A DNA stretch of 43,389 bases from Terriglobia bacterium (GTDB taxonomy: Bacteria; Acidobacteriota; Vicinamibacteria; Vicinamibacterales; CAVVIG01), in the NCBI GenBank assembly GCA_020073005.1, contig JAIQFX010000041.1, positions 1 through 43,389 on the forward strand, given 5' to 3'. Positions 30,123 through 38,299 of the stretch are shown one piece after another. The translations under genes were made by a program, and so were the position numbers. The number at the start of each line of letters is the position of its first letter. Position 1 is the stretch's first letter. The notes beneath the pieces were generated by a model, which was not told the origin of the DNA, made no database searches, and saw only the letters and a program-made list of their open reading frames with translations.

Positions 30123-31501
30123 CGATCGCGCGCGCGTACATCGCGTCGCGCGGCGATCGTCCGGTCTGGCCGACGACGACGCTCGACCAGCTGCGGGCCG
30201 CGCTCGGCGGTCCGCTTCCCGCAAGTCCGATCGATTCAACCACAGTGATCGACGCGCTCGCCCGCGCGGCGGAGCCGGGCCTCGTCGAGACCAGCGGCCC
30301 GCGCTATTTCGGATTCGTCACGGGCGGCGCGCTGCCCGCCGCGGTCGCGGCCGAGTGGCTCACGGCGGCGTGGGATCAGAACGCCGGTCTGTTCGTCATG
30401 TCGCCGGCCGGCGCGGTCGTCGAAGAAGTGGCCGGCGTGTGGCTTCGCGATCTGCTCGGCGTGCCGGCGTCCAGCAGCGTCGGCTTCGTGACCGGCTGTC
30501 ACATGGCGAACTTCACGGCGCTCGCGGCCGCGCGTCACGAGATGCTGCGGCGCGCGGGCTGGGACGTCGAGGCTGACGGTCTGCAAGGCGCGCCGTCTCT
30601 TCGGGTCATCGTCGGCGACGAGGTTCACGTGTCGGTCATGGCCGCGCTGCGGTATCTGGGGATCGGCATGAGTCAGGTCGAGCGGGTCGACGTGGATGGG
30701 CAAGGGCGCATGCAGCCCGAGGCGCTCGCGACAGCCCTCTCCAGTGGGCTCGCGTCCGGCGGGCCGACGATTGTGTGCGCGCAGGCGGGCAACGTGAACA
30801 CCGGCGCATTCGATCCGTTCGAGACGATCGTGGATCTCGCGCACGTGCACGAGGCGTGGGTGCACGTCGACGGCGCGTTCGGTCTGTGGGCGGCCGCGAG
30901 TCCGACACTGAAGCATCACCTCGCCGGCGCCGAGCGCGCGGATTCGTGGGCGACCGATGCGCACAAGTGGCTGAACGTGCCGTACGACTCTGGGCTGGTG
31001 TTCGTCGCGCACCCGGCGGCGCATCGCGCCGCGATGAGTTTCAGCGCGGCGTATCTCATGCGATCGGGCGACCAGCCGCGCGAGGCCATGGATTGGACTC
31101 CAGAGAGTTCCCGCCGCGCCCGCGGATTCGCGATCTACGCGGCGCTGCGATCGCTCGGCCGCAGCGGCGTCGCCGAGATGATCGAGCGCTGCTGCCGTCT
31201 CGCGCGGCGATTCGCCGATCGCCTGCGCGCGGAGCCGTCGATCCGGATCCTCAACGACGTCGTGATCAATCAGGTGCTGGTCCGCGTCGAGCCTCCGGGT
31301 AGTGATGCCGGCGCTGCCGACGCGGCGACGCGCGATGCGCTGAAGCGCGTCCAGGACGAACGCGTCTGCTGGCTCGGCGGCACGCGCTGGCACGGGATGG
31401 ACGCGATGCGGATCTCGGTGTCCAACTGGTCGACGACCGACGAAGACGTCGATCGATCCGCCGACTCACTCATCCGCGCTGTCCGAGAGAGTGTGCTGTA
31501 G
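30089..31501 (+). CDS. PLP-dependent group II amino acid decarboxylase family protein
   Basis: 470 residues, a normal length for the family. TSGPRYFGFVTGGALPAAVAAEWL, NAGLFVMSPAGAVVEE, VGFVTGCHMANFTALAAAR, HVDGAFGLWA (Asp for the PLP nitrogen) and DAHKWLNVPYDSG (Schiff-base Lys in HKWLN) are all present. It should decarboxylate an aromatic or acidic amino acid, or act as a related lyase; the substrate cannot be told. The start is GTG 30089 (VADEDALDRALAIA), overlapping the hydrolase by 34 nt, as the conserved helix begins there and no ATG is near. A stem-loop follows the stop. Confidence 0.9.
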   Translation: MADEDALDRALAIARAYIASRGDRPVWPTTTLDQLRAALGGPLPASPIDSTTVIDALARAAEPGLVETSGPRYFGFVTGGALPAAVAAEWLTAAWDQNAGLFVMSPAGAVVEEVAGVWLRDLLGVPASSSVGFVTGCHMANFTALAAARHEMLRRAGWDVEADGLQGAPSLRVIVGDEVHVSVMAALRYLGIGMSQVERVDVDGQGRMQPEALATALSSGLASGGPTIVCAQAGNVNTGAFDPFETIVDLAHVHEAWVHVDGAFGLWAAASPTLKHHLAGAERADSWATDAHKWLNVPYDSGLVFVAHPAAHRAAMSFSAAYLMRSGDQPREAMDWTPESSRRARGFAIYAALRSLGRSGVAEMIERCCRLARRFADRLRAEPSIRILNDVVINQVLVRVEPPGSDAGAADAATRDALKRVQDERVCWLGGTRWHGMDAMRISVSNWSTTDEDVDRSADSLIRAVRESVL

Positions 31502-31506
31502 CGCCA

Positions 31507-31523
31507 ATCGGACTCGCTCCGAT
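31507..31523. terminator. Stem-loop after the decarboxylase gene
   Basis: ATCGGA and TCCGAT form a 6-bp stem with a CTCGC loop, 6 nt past the stop. There is no T tract directly after; TTTTT occurs about 40 nt downstream. Confidence 0.35.
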
Positions 31524-31594
31524 CGAGTTGTGATTGGCTGCGAGGGATTCGCCGCGGTCTTTTTACGGAGAGTTAGACGGGCGGAGATTGATCC

Positions 31595-31690
31595 ATGGCG
31601 CAAGAATGTCCGGCGTGTCGCCTCGTGAATCCGGACGGAGCGCGGTTCTGCGATTGCGGCTACGACTACGGAGCTTTTCACGGTGATCAT
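31595..31690 (+). pseudogene. Zinc-ribbon protein remnant
   Basis: ATG 31595 begins MAQECPACRLVNPDGARFCD then CGYDYGAFHG, the N-terminal zinc ribbon (CPxC ... CDCGYD) that usually precedes a membrane or WD domain. After about 30 residues similarity to anything recognisable ends and the frame continues with Arg/His-rich, shadow-like sequence to 31855. I read this as a truncated gene. The rest of the interval 31524-31851 shows no other convincing gene; a lipobox-like stretch at 31689 is listed under rejected items. Confidence 0.55.
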
Positions 31691-31851
31691 GGTTCGTGTC
31701 GAGAACACGTCGACCTCCTTGCGTGGCTTCGGATCGCTGTGCATCGTACTCGCCTTGAACGTCGCCGGGTGCCGGTTCACGGTGGGCGCCACTCACAACT
31801 ACACTTCGAGACGCAGCTCGTCGCGACTCAACCGCGCGTTCGGCATCAACG

Positions 31852-32349
31852 ATGAGTGTGCTGCGCGATGTTCTGGCCCCGGGCCTTCAGATCGTGTTCT
31901 GCGGCACGGCCGCAGGCGATGCATCAGCCCGTCGTCAGGCGTACTACGCCGGACCTGGCAACGCGTTCTGGCGGACGCTGTTCGAGGTTGGACTCACTCC
32001 GCGCCTGCTGCAGCCAGAAGAGTACGAAAGCATCACGCAGTACGGTCTGGGCCTCACCGATCTGGCACAAACCATCTCCGGATCGGATCATGTGCTTCGC
32101 GATGAACATTTCGATCGCGACGGACTGCGAGCCAGGATCGAACGGTATGTTCCCCGAGTGCTGGCGTTCACGAGCAAGCGTGCGGCTGAGGAATTCGTCG
32201 GTCACTCGGTCGCCTACGGCCTGCGTGATGAGAAGATCGGACCAACGTTGATTCATGTTCTTCCGTCACCTTCCGGGGCGGCACGGAAATACTGGTCAAC
32301 CCAGCCATGGCGTGAGCTCGGGCGGGGCTACGCGAGACGAGGAGAATGA
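31852..32349 (+). CDS. mug: Mismatch-specific (G:U/T) DNA glycosylase, Mug family
   Basis: 165 residues of the uracil-DNA glycosylase superfamily, Mug/TDG branch. The first motif FCGTAAGDASA (usual GINPG/GTAAG) and YAGPGNAFWRTL are followed by YGLGLTDLAQTISG and the last motif LPSPSGAARKYW (intercalation loop). The enzyme excises U or ethenocytosine opposite G. The ATG at 31852 matches the family start. Its stop overlaps, as ATGA, the start of a DUF1330 remnant. With MutY and MutT nearby, the stretch has several base-repair genes, though they are not in one operon. Confidence 0.9.
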   Translation: MSVLRDVLAPGLQIVFCGTAAGDASARRQAYYAGPGNAFWRTLFEVGLTPRLLQPEEYESITQYGLGLTDLAQTISGSDHVLRDEHFDRDGLRARIERYVPRVLAFTSKRAAEEFVGHSVAYGLRDEKIGPTLIHVLPSPSGAARKYWSTQPWRELGRGYARRGE

Positions 32350-32534
32350 AAACGAGAACGTTGGCTATCGCCGCAGTGTTGGCGGGGCTCGCCGTTGGGA
32401 GCGCGTGGGCGGTGTAGCAAACGACGAAGAAGGCGTACGCCCAGGAGTTCTACACGTCGCCGGAATATCAGGCGGCGCGGAAGCTGCGCGAAGGCGCCGC
32501 GAGCGCGCAGTTCGTTCTGGTCGAGGGTCAGTAG
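32346..32534 (+). pseudogene. DUF1330 protein remnant with internal deletion and in-frame TAG
   Basis: ATG 32346 reads MKTRTLAIAAVLAGLAVGSA then WAV, a good signal peptide, then TAG, QTTKKAYAQ, and the typical DUF1330 C-terminus EFYTSPEYQAARKLREGAAS then AQFVLVEGQ and TAG at 32532. The about 50-residue core expected between is missing. Both ends are family-like, so this is a gene inactivated by an internal deletion plus a nonsense codon. It may still be transcribed with mug. Confidence 0.72.
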
Positions 32535-32546
32535 CGGTGATCAGGC

Positions 32547-32552
32547 TACATT
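32547..32552 (+). promoter_or_regulatory. Putative -10 hexamer TACATT upstream of the MFS gene
   Basis: TACATT ends 6 nt before ATG 32559; no Shine-Dalgarno is seen. The spacing is the same as for hpnC and the Nudix gene. Confidence 0.4.
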
Positions 32553-32558
32553 AGCGGC

Positions 32559-33887
32559 ATGCTCGGCACTGACGCGATCGCCTCGACCGCGACGCGCGAT
32601 CGCATCACCGGCGCCGGATGGCGCATCGTGCTGCTCGCCAGCCTCGGCGGCACGCTCGAGTTCTACGACTTCGTCGTCTTCGGCATCTTCGCGCGCGACA
32701 TCGCCGACGCCATCTTCCCGAGCAGCTCGCCGCTCGTGTCGCTGATGGCATCGTTCGCGGCGTTTGCCGCCGGCTACCTGGCGCGGCCGCTCGGCGGCAT
32801 CGTCCTCAGCCACTACGGCGACCGCTACGGCCGGCGGACGGTGTTCCTGTGGTCGGTGTTCGTGATGTCCGGGGCGACGCTCGGTATGGGGCTCGTCCCG
32901 TCGTACGCGCGGTGGGGCGCGGCCGCCAGCGCATTGATGGTCGCGCTGCGCATCGTGCAGGGCTTCTGTCTCGGTGGGGAGCTGCCCGGCGCGCTCACGT
33001 ACGTCGTCGAGACCGCTCCGAGAATCGCGCCGTTCGTGTGCGGGGTCGTGTTCGCCTGCGTGACGATGGGCGTCGCCGCGGCGACCGGCATCAGCCTCTC
33101 GCTGCGCACGCTGCTGACGCCGGCGGCCGTGCCAGTTTATGCGTGGCGCATCGCGTTCGTCATCGGCGGTCTCGGCGGCATCCTGAGCTTCGTGCTGCGC
33201 CGATCGCTCGAGGAGTCGCCGGAATTCGCGCGCATGCGCAGCCTCGCGTCGCGCCAGCCGTTCCGCGAACTGCTGCGGACGCATACGCCGCCCGTCCTCG
33301 TCGGCTGCGCGCTGCTCGCCGGCACGGCCGGCTTCAACGGGCTCTTCTTCTCGTACATGCCGGCTCATCTCGCGGGCGTGCTCCATTACGATCCGCGCCA
33401 GGCCGTCTACTCGCAGACGGTCGGGGTGATCGCCTCCGCGCTCGGGATTCTCGCGACCGGCTGGCTGGGCGATCGCATCCCGCCTCGCTATCTGCTGCGG
33501 CTGGGCGTAACGCTGCTGACTGTTTTCGCGTTTCCGTTCTATTCAGCGCTCGGCGCGCACACGGTGAATCTGACCGTGCTCCTGACGCTCGCCGGACTCG
33601 CCGCTGGACTGACCAACGGATCGTTCGCGTGCCTGCTGACGGATCTGTTTCCGACCCGCATCCGCTTCTCCGGCGTCGCGCTCGTGTTCAACGTCAGCTT
33701 CACGCTCTTCAGTGGTACCGCGCCGCTCGTGGCCACGACGATGATCCGCGAGATGGGCACGGCGACGGCGCCGGCGCTGCTGATGATGGGGTGCGGCGCG
33801 CTCGCGCTCGCTGGAAGCTTCCGGACGAGGCGCTACGGCGGCCACGTGCTCGCCGAGAACGGAGACGCGGGACACCACATGGCATAG
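32559..33887 (+). CDS. MFS transporter, metabolite:H+ symporter (MHS) type
   Basis: 442 residues with about 12 membrane helices. LLASLGGTLEFYDFVVFGIF at helix 1 and the loop 2-3 motif HYGDRYGRRTVF (G-D-R-x-G-R-R) mark the MHS/ProP-like branch, as does RIVQGFCLGGELPGALTYV in helix 4. The homologous second-half loop is GWLGDRIPPRYLLR. Such proteins import organic acids or osmolytes with protons; the substrate is unknown. The C-terminal tail (RTRRYGGHVLAENGDAGHHM) is hydrophilic. It follows the DUF1330 remnant by 24 nt. Confidence 0.9.
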   Translation: MLGTDAIASTATRDRITGAGWRIVLLASLGGTLEFYDFVVFGIFARDIADAIFPSSSPLVSLMASFAAFAAGYLARPLGGIVLSHYGDRYGRRTVFLWSVFVMSGATLGMGLVPSYARWGAAASALMVALRIVQGFCLGGELPGALTYVVETAPRIAPFVCGVVFACVTMGVAAATGISLSLRTLLTPAAVPVYAWRIAFVIGGLGGILSFVLRRSLEESPEFARMRSLASRQPFRELLRTHTPPVLVGCALLAGTAGFNGLFFSYMPAHLAGVLHYDPRQAVYSQTVGVIASALGILATGWLGDRIPPRYLLRLGVTLLTVFAFPFYSALGAHTVNLTVLLTLAGLAAGLTNGSFACLLTDLFPTRIRFSGVALVFNVSFTLFSGTAPLVATTMIREMGTATAPALLMMGCGALALAGSFRTRRYGGHVLAENGDAGHHMA

Positions 33888-33936
33888 CCGACCAACCGCA
33901 CATTTTCGGGGTCTAACGGATCGCGACGGAGGGTCT

Positions 33937-34434
33937 ATGAAGATTGCGATTGCGGTCCTCGTGGGCGGTGTGGTGGCAGCGTCGGCGTCGGCACAAACAG
34001 GGCTGGCCGGGCGCGTGCCAGGCGGGAGCATCGGCGAAGCGTTTCATCTGGTGGCCGGAACGCAGGTGACCCAGCACACGGTCACGCTGCGTTTCGGCCC
34101 CGACGACAACCGGCCGGACTTCACTGTCGAGTTCGTCACGCGCGTCGCGGATCATCAGCCCGCGTCGCCAGGCGTCGTGGACGTCATCATTACTGAAGTG
34201 CACCCGGCCGACGAGTCGCCGGCGATGGCGGTGCAGATCGACGGCGAGACGCAATCGGTTTCCGCCCGGCTGAAGGCGCGGCGTTCGATTGCGACGACGA
34301 TGGCGTTCGATGCCTTCGCGAAGATGATCGCGGCGAACACGATCATCTATCGCGCGTTCGGCAGCGAATTGGAGTTCTCACCAGGACAGATGCGGATGCT
34401 GCGCGCGACGGTCGAGCGATGGATGGGACCCTGA
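33937..34434 (+). CDS. Small exported protein of unknown function
   Basis: 165 residues. A clear signal peptide (MKIAIAVLVGGVVAASASAQ, cleavage likely after ASA) precedes a mixed alpha/beta domain with VTLRFGPDDNRPDFTVEFVT and VDVIITEVHPADESPAMAVQ. No Cys and no catalytic motif are evident. GAGGGTCT lies just upstream of the ATG. I do not recognise the family. Its TGA is followed at once by the CGCTCGCCTGAAAGG repeat. It converges on the ADOP permease gene. Confidence 0.7.
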   Translation: MKIAIAVLVGGVVAASASAQTGLAGRVPGGSIGEAFHLVAGTQVTQHTVTLRFGPDDNRPDFTVEFVTRVADHQPASPGVVDVIITEVHPADESPAMAVQIDGETQSVSARLKARRSIATTMAFDAFAKMIAANTIIYRAFGSELEFSPGQMRMLRATVERWMGP

Positions 34435-34460
34435 CGCTCGCCTGAAAGGCTCGCGCGACG
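34433..34460. repeat. CGCTCGCCTGAAAGGCTCGCG repeat, copy 3
   Basis: TGACGCTCGCCTGAAAGGCT then CGCGCGACG. It begins at the stop of the exported-protein gene and precedes the convergent ADOP gene's stop. Confidence 0.85.
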
Positions 34461-34467
34461 AGGGCCC

Positions 34468-36912
34468 CTATTCCTCGCGAAGCGCGGCGGCGGGATTGAG
34501 CGACAGGTTCGCGCGCGCGGCGAGCAGGCACGCGAGGATCCCCACGCCGCCGACGACCGCGACGACGGTCGCGATCACAAGCGGATCGCGCGCGCGCACG
34601 TCGAAGAGCAGGCTCGCGACGATCCCGCCGATCGCGAGCGCGCCGCCGGCGCCGCCGACGACCCCGGCGAGAATCGGCGCGCTGCCCTGCCGCACGATCA
34701 TCGACAACACCTGCGACGCCTGCGCGCCGAGCGCGACGCGGATGTTCATCTCGCGCCGCCGCCGCGACACGCCGTACGCCGTGACGGCGTAGACGCCGAT
34801 CATCGCGATCAGCAGCGCGGCCACGCCGAAGGCGACGAACAGGCGCACCTGATACCGTCGCGCCGCGAACGCAGCGTCGACGATCTGATCGAGCGGCCGC
34901 GCCTGGCCGAGCGCGATTTCCGGATCAATCTCGCGCACGACACGACGCAGGCCCGGCATCAGCGCCAGCGGATCGCCCATCGTCCGCACGAGCAGCGTGA
35001 GCGTCGGCCGGCTGCGCCACCAGTAGGGCACGTACACCATCAGCGGCGGCGCCGCCTCGAGCGACGTCGTCCGCGCGTCGGCCACGACGCCGACGACCTC
35101 GAAGTTCTGTTCGTCGCGCTCACCGCGGCTGAAACGCTTCCCCATCGCGTCCTGGCCGGGCCAGAGCCGCGCCGCGACGCTCGCCGAGATGAGCGTCGGC
35201 GCCGGACGATTCGGATCGCGCTCCGCCGCCGTAAACGCACGGCCGCGCAGCACGGCGACACCCATCGTCCGGAAGTATTCAGGCGCGATGAAACGGAAGT
35301 TCGCCGACGGCATCTGGGAGCGCGGCCGCTCGTCTCCGTCAGCGACAATGAAGTTCACCTGGCCCTCGCCGGCGAGCGGCACCATCGACGAAGTCGTCGC
35401 GCCCGTGACGCCGGGCAGCGCGTGGACGTCGGCGAGCAGTCGCTCGTACGCCGCAAGCCGCGTGCGCTCGTCGGCGTACCGCGTCGCCGGCATCGACACG
35501 CCGACGGCGAGGACGCGGTCGGCGTCGAACCCGCGATCGACGTTCATCAGCCGGATGAAGCTCACGCTCAGGAGCGCGGTCACGACGAGCAGCGTCACCG
35601 AGAGACCGACTTGCAGCGCGAGCAGTCCGCTGCGCGTGCGCGTCGCCGCGTGGTCGCTCGTCACCGCCGTGCCGCTCGCCCGAAGCGTGTTCTGCAGCGC
35701 GCCCCGCGCGATCGTCCATGCGGGCAGCATCGCGACCAGCAGCCCGGCGGCGATCGACACCGCGGCGGCGAACGCCATCACGCGGCCGTCGAGCGTGACG
35801 TCGCTGACGCGCGGCAGATCGATCGGCGCGGTCCGGACGAACACGGCGAGCGCCGCCCATGCGACCCAGAGCCCGAGCGCGCCGCCCGCGCCAGCCAGCA
35901 CGATCTGCTCGATCAGCGCCTGACCGACCAGGCGCGGTTGACTCGCGCCGAGCGCCGCGCGGATCGCCGCCTCGCGCTGGCGCGCAATCGTCCGGGTCAA
36001 CGACAGGTTCGCGAGGTTCGAACACGCAATCAGCAGCACGGCCGCGATTGCGCCCAGCAGCAGCAGCAAACCGTTGCGAGATCGCCCGACGATGCGCTCG
36101 GTCAGCGGCAGCACGACGCTGCCGAGCGTGACCGGCTCGTGCGCCTGCGCGGTCGCCCGCACGCTGACCTGCGCCTGCAGCACGTTCAATTCCGCTTGCG
36201 CGCGGTCCGCCTCGATGCCGTTCTTCAGCCTTCCGATCGCCGCGTTGTTATGATCGCCGACCCAGCCGACGTGCTCGTCGTCCATTCGAATCGCGACGAA
36301 CGCGTCGAGCGTGTCGCTCAGCCTGGCACCGACAGGCAGACGGAATCCCGCGGGCAGCACGCCCACGACGACGTGCGGCTTGCCGTCGAGCGCAATCGAT
36401 CGACCGAGAATCGCGGGATCGCCGCCGAATCGCTGGCGCCAGAGCGTGTCGGTGAGGACCGTGACCGCGGGCCGATCCGATCGCTCGTCGTCGGCGGTCA
36501 GCGTCCGGCCGATCGCCGCCGGGACTCGGAGCACGTCGAACAGCGTGCCGCTCGTGTGCACGAGCGTAATCTGCGCGGCGTCACGGCCGCCGGTCAGATT
36601 CGCCGGGAGCGGGATGTACTGCGCGAGTGAATCGAACGACTGCGCATGCGCGCGCCAGTACTCGAAGTGCTGCTCGTTGAGCTCGAGCGACGACGCGAGC
36701 TTCGACACCTCGCGCCATGTTTCCCTGAGGAACACCAGCCGGTGCGACTCGCTGTAGCTCAGCGGCTTCAGCAGGACGCCGTTGACGATCGAGAACACGG
36801 CCGTCGTCGCGCCGATCGTGAGCGCGAGCGTCAGGATGACCGTTGCCGCGTAGCCGGGTGATCGTCGAAGGGATTTGAGGGTGTCGCGCAGATCGAACAC
36901 GAACGCACCCAT
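34468..36912 (-). CDS. ADOP-family ABC permease (acidobacterial duplicated orphan permease)
   Basis: 814 residues with two MacB-PCD/FtsX modules. The start DLRDTLKSLRRSPGYAATVI and TLALTIGATTAVFSIVNGVL is the ADOP hallmark. Periplasmic domains occupy about 50-280 and 480-640, each followed by three FtsX helices; coupling motifs are ARQREAAIRAALGASQPRLV and SRRRREMNIRVALGA. It ends NLSLNPAAALREE. ADOP permeases are named for being duplicated and lacking an adjacent ATPase gene, as here. The cargo is unknown. Upstream on the same strand are two smaller MacB-like permeases and a MacA adaptor. The family is strongly associated with Acidobacteriota. Confidence 0.94.
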   Translation of the reverse strand: MGAFVFDLRDTLKSLRRSPGYAATVILTLALTIGATTAVFSIVNGVLLKPLSYSESHRLVFLRETWREVSKLASSLELNEQHFEYWRAHAQSFDSLAQYIPLPANLTGGRDAAQITLVHTSGTLFDVLRVPAAIGRTLTADDERSDRPAVTVLTDTLWRQRFGGDPAILGRSIALDGKPHVVVGVLPAGFRLPVGARLSDTLDAFVAIRMDDEHVGWVGDHNNAAIGRLKNGIEADRAQAELNVLQAQVSVRATAQAHEPVTLGSVVLPLTERIVGRSRNGLLLLLGAIAAVLLIACSNLANLSLTRTIARQREAAIRAALGASQPRLVGQALIEQIVLAGAGGALGLWVAWAALAVFVRTAPIDLPRVSDVTLDGRVMAFAAAVSIAAGLLVAMLPAWTIARGALQNTLRASGTAVTSDHAATRTRSGLLALQVGLSVTLLVVTALLSVSFIRLMNVDRGFDADRVLAVGVSMPATRYADERTRLAAYERLLADVHALPGVTGATTSSMVPLAGEGQVNFIVADGDERPRSQMPSANFRFIAPEYFRTMGVAVLRGRAFTAAERDPNRPAPTLISASVAARLWPGQDAMGKRFSRGERDEQNFEVVGVVADARTTSLEAAPPLMVYVPYWWRSRPTLTLLVRTMGDPLALMPGLRRVVREIDPEIALGQARPLDQIVDAAFAARRYQVRLFVAFGVAALLIAMIGVYAVTAYGVSRRRREMNIRVALGAQASQVLSMIVRQGSAPILAGVVGGAGGALAIGGIVASLLFDVRARDPLVIATVVAVVGGVGILACLLAARANLSLNPAAALREE

Positions 36913-36956
36913 GCTCCAACTTTAGACGGAGCGGGCCGGCGGATGGTTACTCTGTG

Positions 36957-38243
36957 TTATTCGTAGCGAAGCGCCTCAATCGGGTCCAGATTGGAGGCTT
37001 TGATCGCTGGCAGCAATCCGCTGACGAGGCCGACGACCATCAGGATCGTCGTCGTCACCGCGACCAGCTGGACGGACATGACGAGGTGGATGTCGGTCAC
37101 GCGGCTCGCGTCGTCGAGAAGCTCGGCGAGAAACGGACGCGGACTGAGCAGCCAGACGAGGCCCGCCGACAGCGAGATGCCGATCACGCCGCCGGCGAAC
37201 GTCGTCGCCAGTCCTTCGAGCAGGAACTGGAGCAGGATCTCGCGGCGCTTCGCGCCCAGCGCCTTACGCACGCCGATCTCGCGCGTCCGCTCCTGCACGT
37301 TCACGAACATGATGTTCATGATGCCCACGCCGCCGATCATCAACGTCAACACGCCGATGAACGTCAGGACGATCTTCAGTCCGCCGACGATGCCGCTCGT
37401 GATCTCGTTCGTTTTTTCCGAGCCGAACATGTTGATCGCGCGCTCGTCGGCCGGGTTGTAGCGATAGCGCTTGGCGAGATACTCGCGCACCTGCAGCGTC
37501 GCCTTCGGCTCGAGCATCGGCGACATCGCCTGCCACACGAACGTTGCCACGTACCGCGTGTCCGACAGATTGCCCATCGTCGTCCACGGGATGAAGATGC
37601 AGTACTTGTCGGGGCGGTTGTAGTTCGACAGCTGGACTTTGTCTTCCATCACGCCGACGATCTCGAACGGCGCGTTCGCGATCCGAATCGTCTGGCCGAC
37701 GGGCGGTATCGTTCCGAACAGCTTGCGCTGCACCTCGGTCCCGATGAACGCGACGCGGCGCCGGAGCCGGACGTCGTCTTCCTCGAGGAAACGGCCGCCC
37801 GCCTGCGGCTTCTCCGCGCGCATCACGCCGTAGGACGCGGCCACCCCGCGAGTCATGTAACTCGACTGCTTGTTCCCGTAGATGGTCGGGAACTCCTGCA
37901 TGAACTCGGGGCTGACGCTCTTGATGAGCGGCAGCTCGCCGATGGCCAGAACGTCGTCCGGGGTGACGCGCACGCGTTTGCCCGCGCGCTCGCCTCCGGC
38001 CTGCAGGCTCGTCTGACCCGGGAACGAGATCACCGTGCCGTCGGAGAACGCGCCGCGGAAGCCGGCGTCCAGCGCGCCGCGGAAGCCGTTGCCGTACGCG
38101 AGCAGGACGACGACGGAGATGATGCCCCACGAGATGCCGAGCATCGAGAGCGCCGCGCGGAAGCGATGGTGGTAAAGACTGTAGAAGGCTTCGCGGAAGA
38201 TCTCGTTGATCAGGGACAGACGTTGAACCACGGAGGACGCCAT
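36957..38243 (-). CDS. MacB-like ABC permease, second of a paralogous pair
   Basis: 428 residues, a single MacB-PCD plus FtsX module with no ATPase. The N-terminal helix MLGISWGIISVVVLLAYGNG is followed by a periplasmic domain beginning SFPGQTSLQAGGERAGKRVR and three C-terminal helices with GGVGIMNIMFVNVQERTREI and VRKALGAKRREI. It ends DPIEALRYE. It is clearly paralogous to the next upstream gene, so the two probably form a heterodimer. ATG 38243 is preceded by GGAGGAGAA from a CACGGAGG repeat; ATG 38297 just after the upstream stop would add a repeat-encoded NHGGHGGHGG stretch. Confidence 0.9.
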   Translation of the reverse strand: MASSVVQRLSLINEIFREAFYSLYHHRFRAALSMLGISWGIISVVVLLAYGNGFRGALDAGFRGAFSDGTVISFPGQTSLQAGGERAGKRVRVTPDDVLAIGELPLIKSVSPEFMQEFPTIYGNKQSSYMTRGVAASYGVMRAEKPQAGGRFLEEDDVRLRRRVAFIGTEVQRKLFGTIPPVGQTIRIANAPFEIVGVMEDKVQLSNYNRPDKYCIFIPWTTMGNLSDTRYVATFVWQAMSPMLEPKATLQVREYLAKRYRYNPADERAINMFGSEKTNEITSGIVGGLKIVLTFIGVLTLMIGGVGIMNIMFVNVQERTREIGVRKALGAKRREILLQFLLEGLATTFAGGVIGISLSAGLVWLLSPRPFLAELLDDASRVTDIHLVMSVQLVAVTTTILMVVGLVSGLLPAIKASNLDPIEALRYE

Positions 38244-38279
38244 TTCTCCTCCGTGCCCCCCGTGTCCTCCGTGGTTAAC
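38226..38279. repeat. CACGGAGG/CCTCCGTG inverted repeat
   Basis: AACCACGGAGGA (38227-38238) and TCCTCCGTGCCCCCCGTGTC then CTCCGTGGTTAAC (about 38247-38279). It lies between the two permease genes and provides a GGAGGA just before ATG 38243. Confidence 0.85.
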
Positions 38280-38299
38280 CGTAAGGGGAAATGCCATCG

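Noticed and set aside
31683-32105. Possible small lipoprotein with an LNVAGC lipobox
   Set aside because: After the lipobox the frame runs into mug in a different frame and shows no domain; no ribosome site is seen. Kept only as a weak possibility.
32412-32420. In-frame TAG of the DUF1330 remnant as pyrrolysine or readthrough
   Set aside because: The core of the domain after the TAG is also missing, so decay explains it better than recoding.
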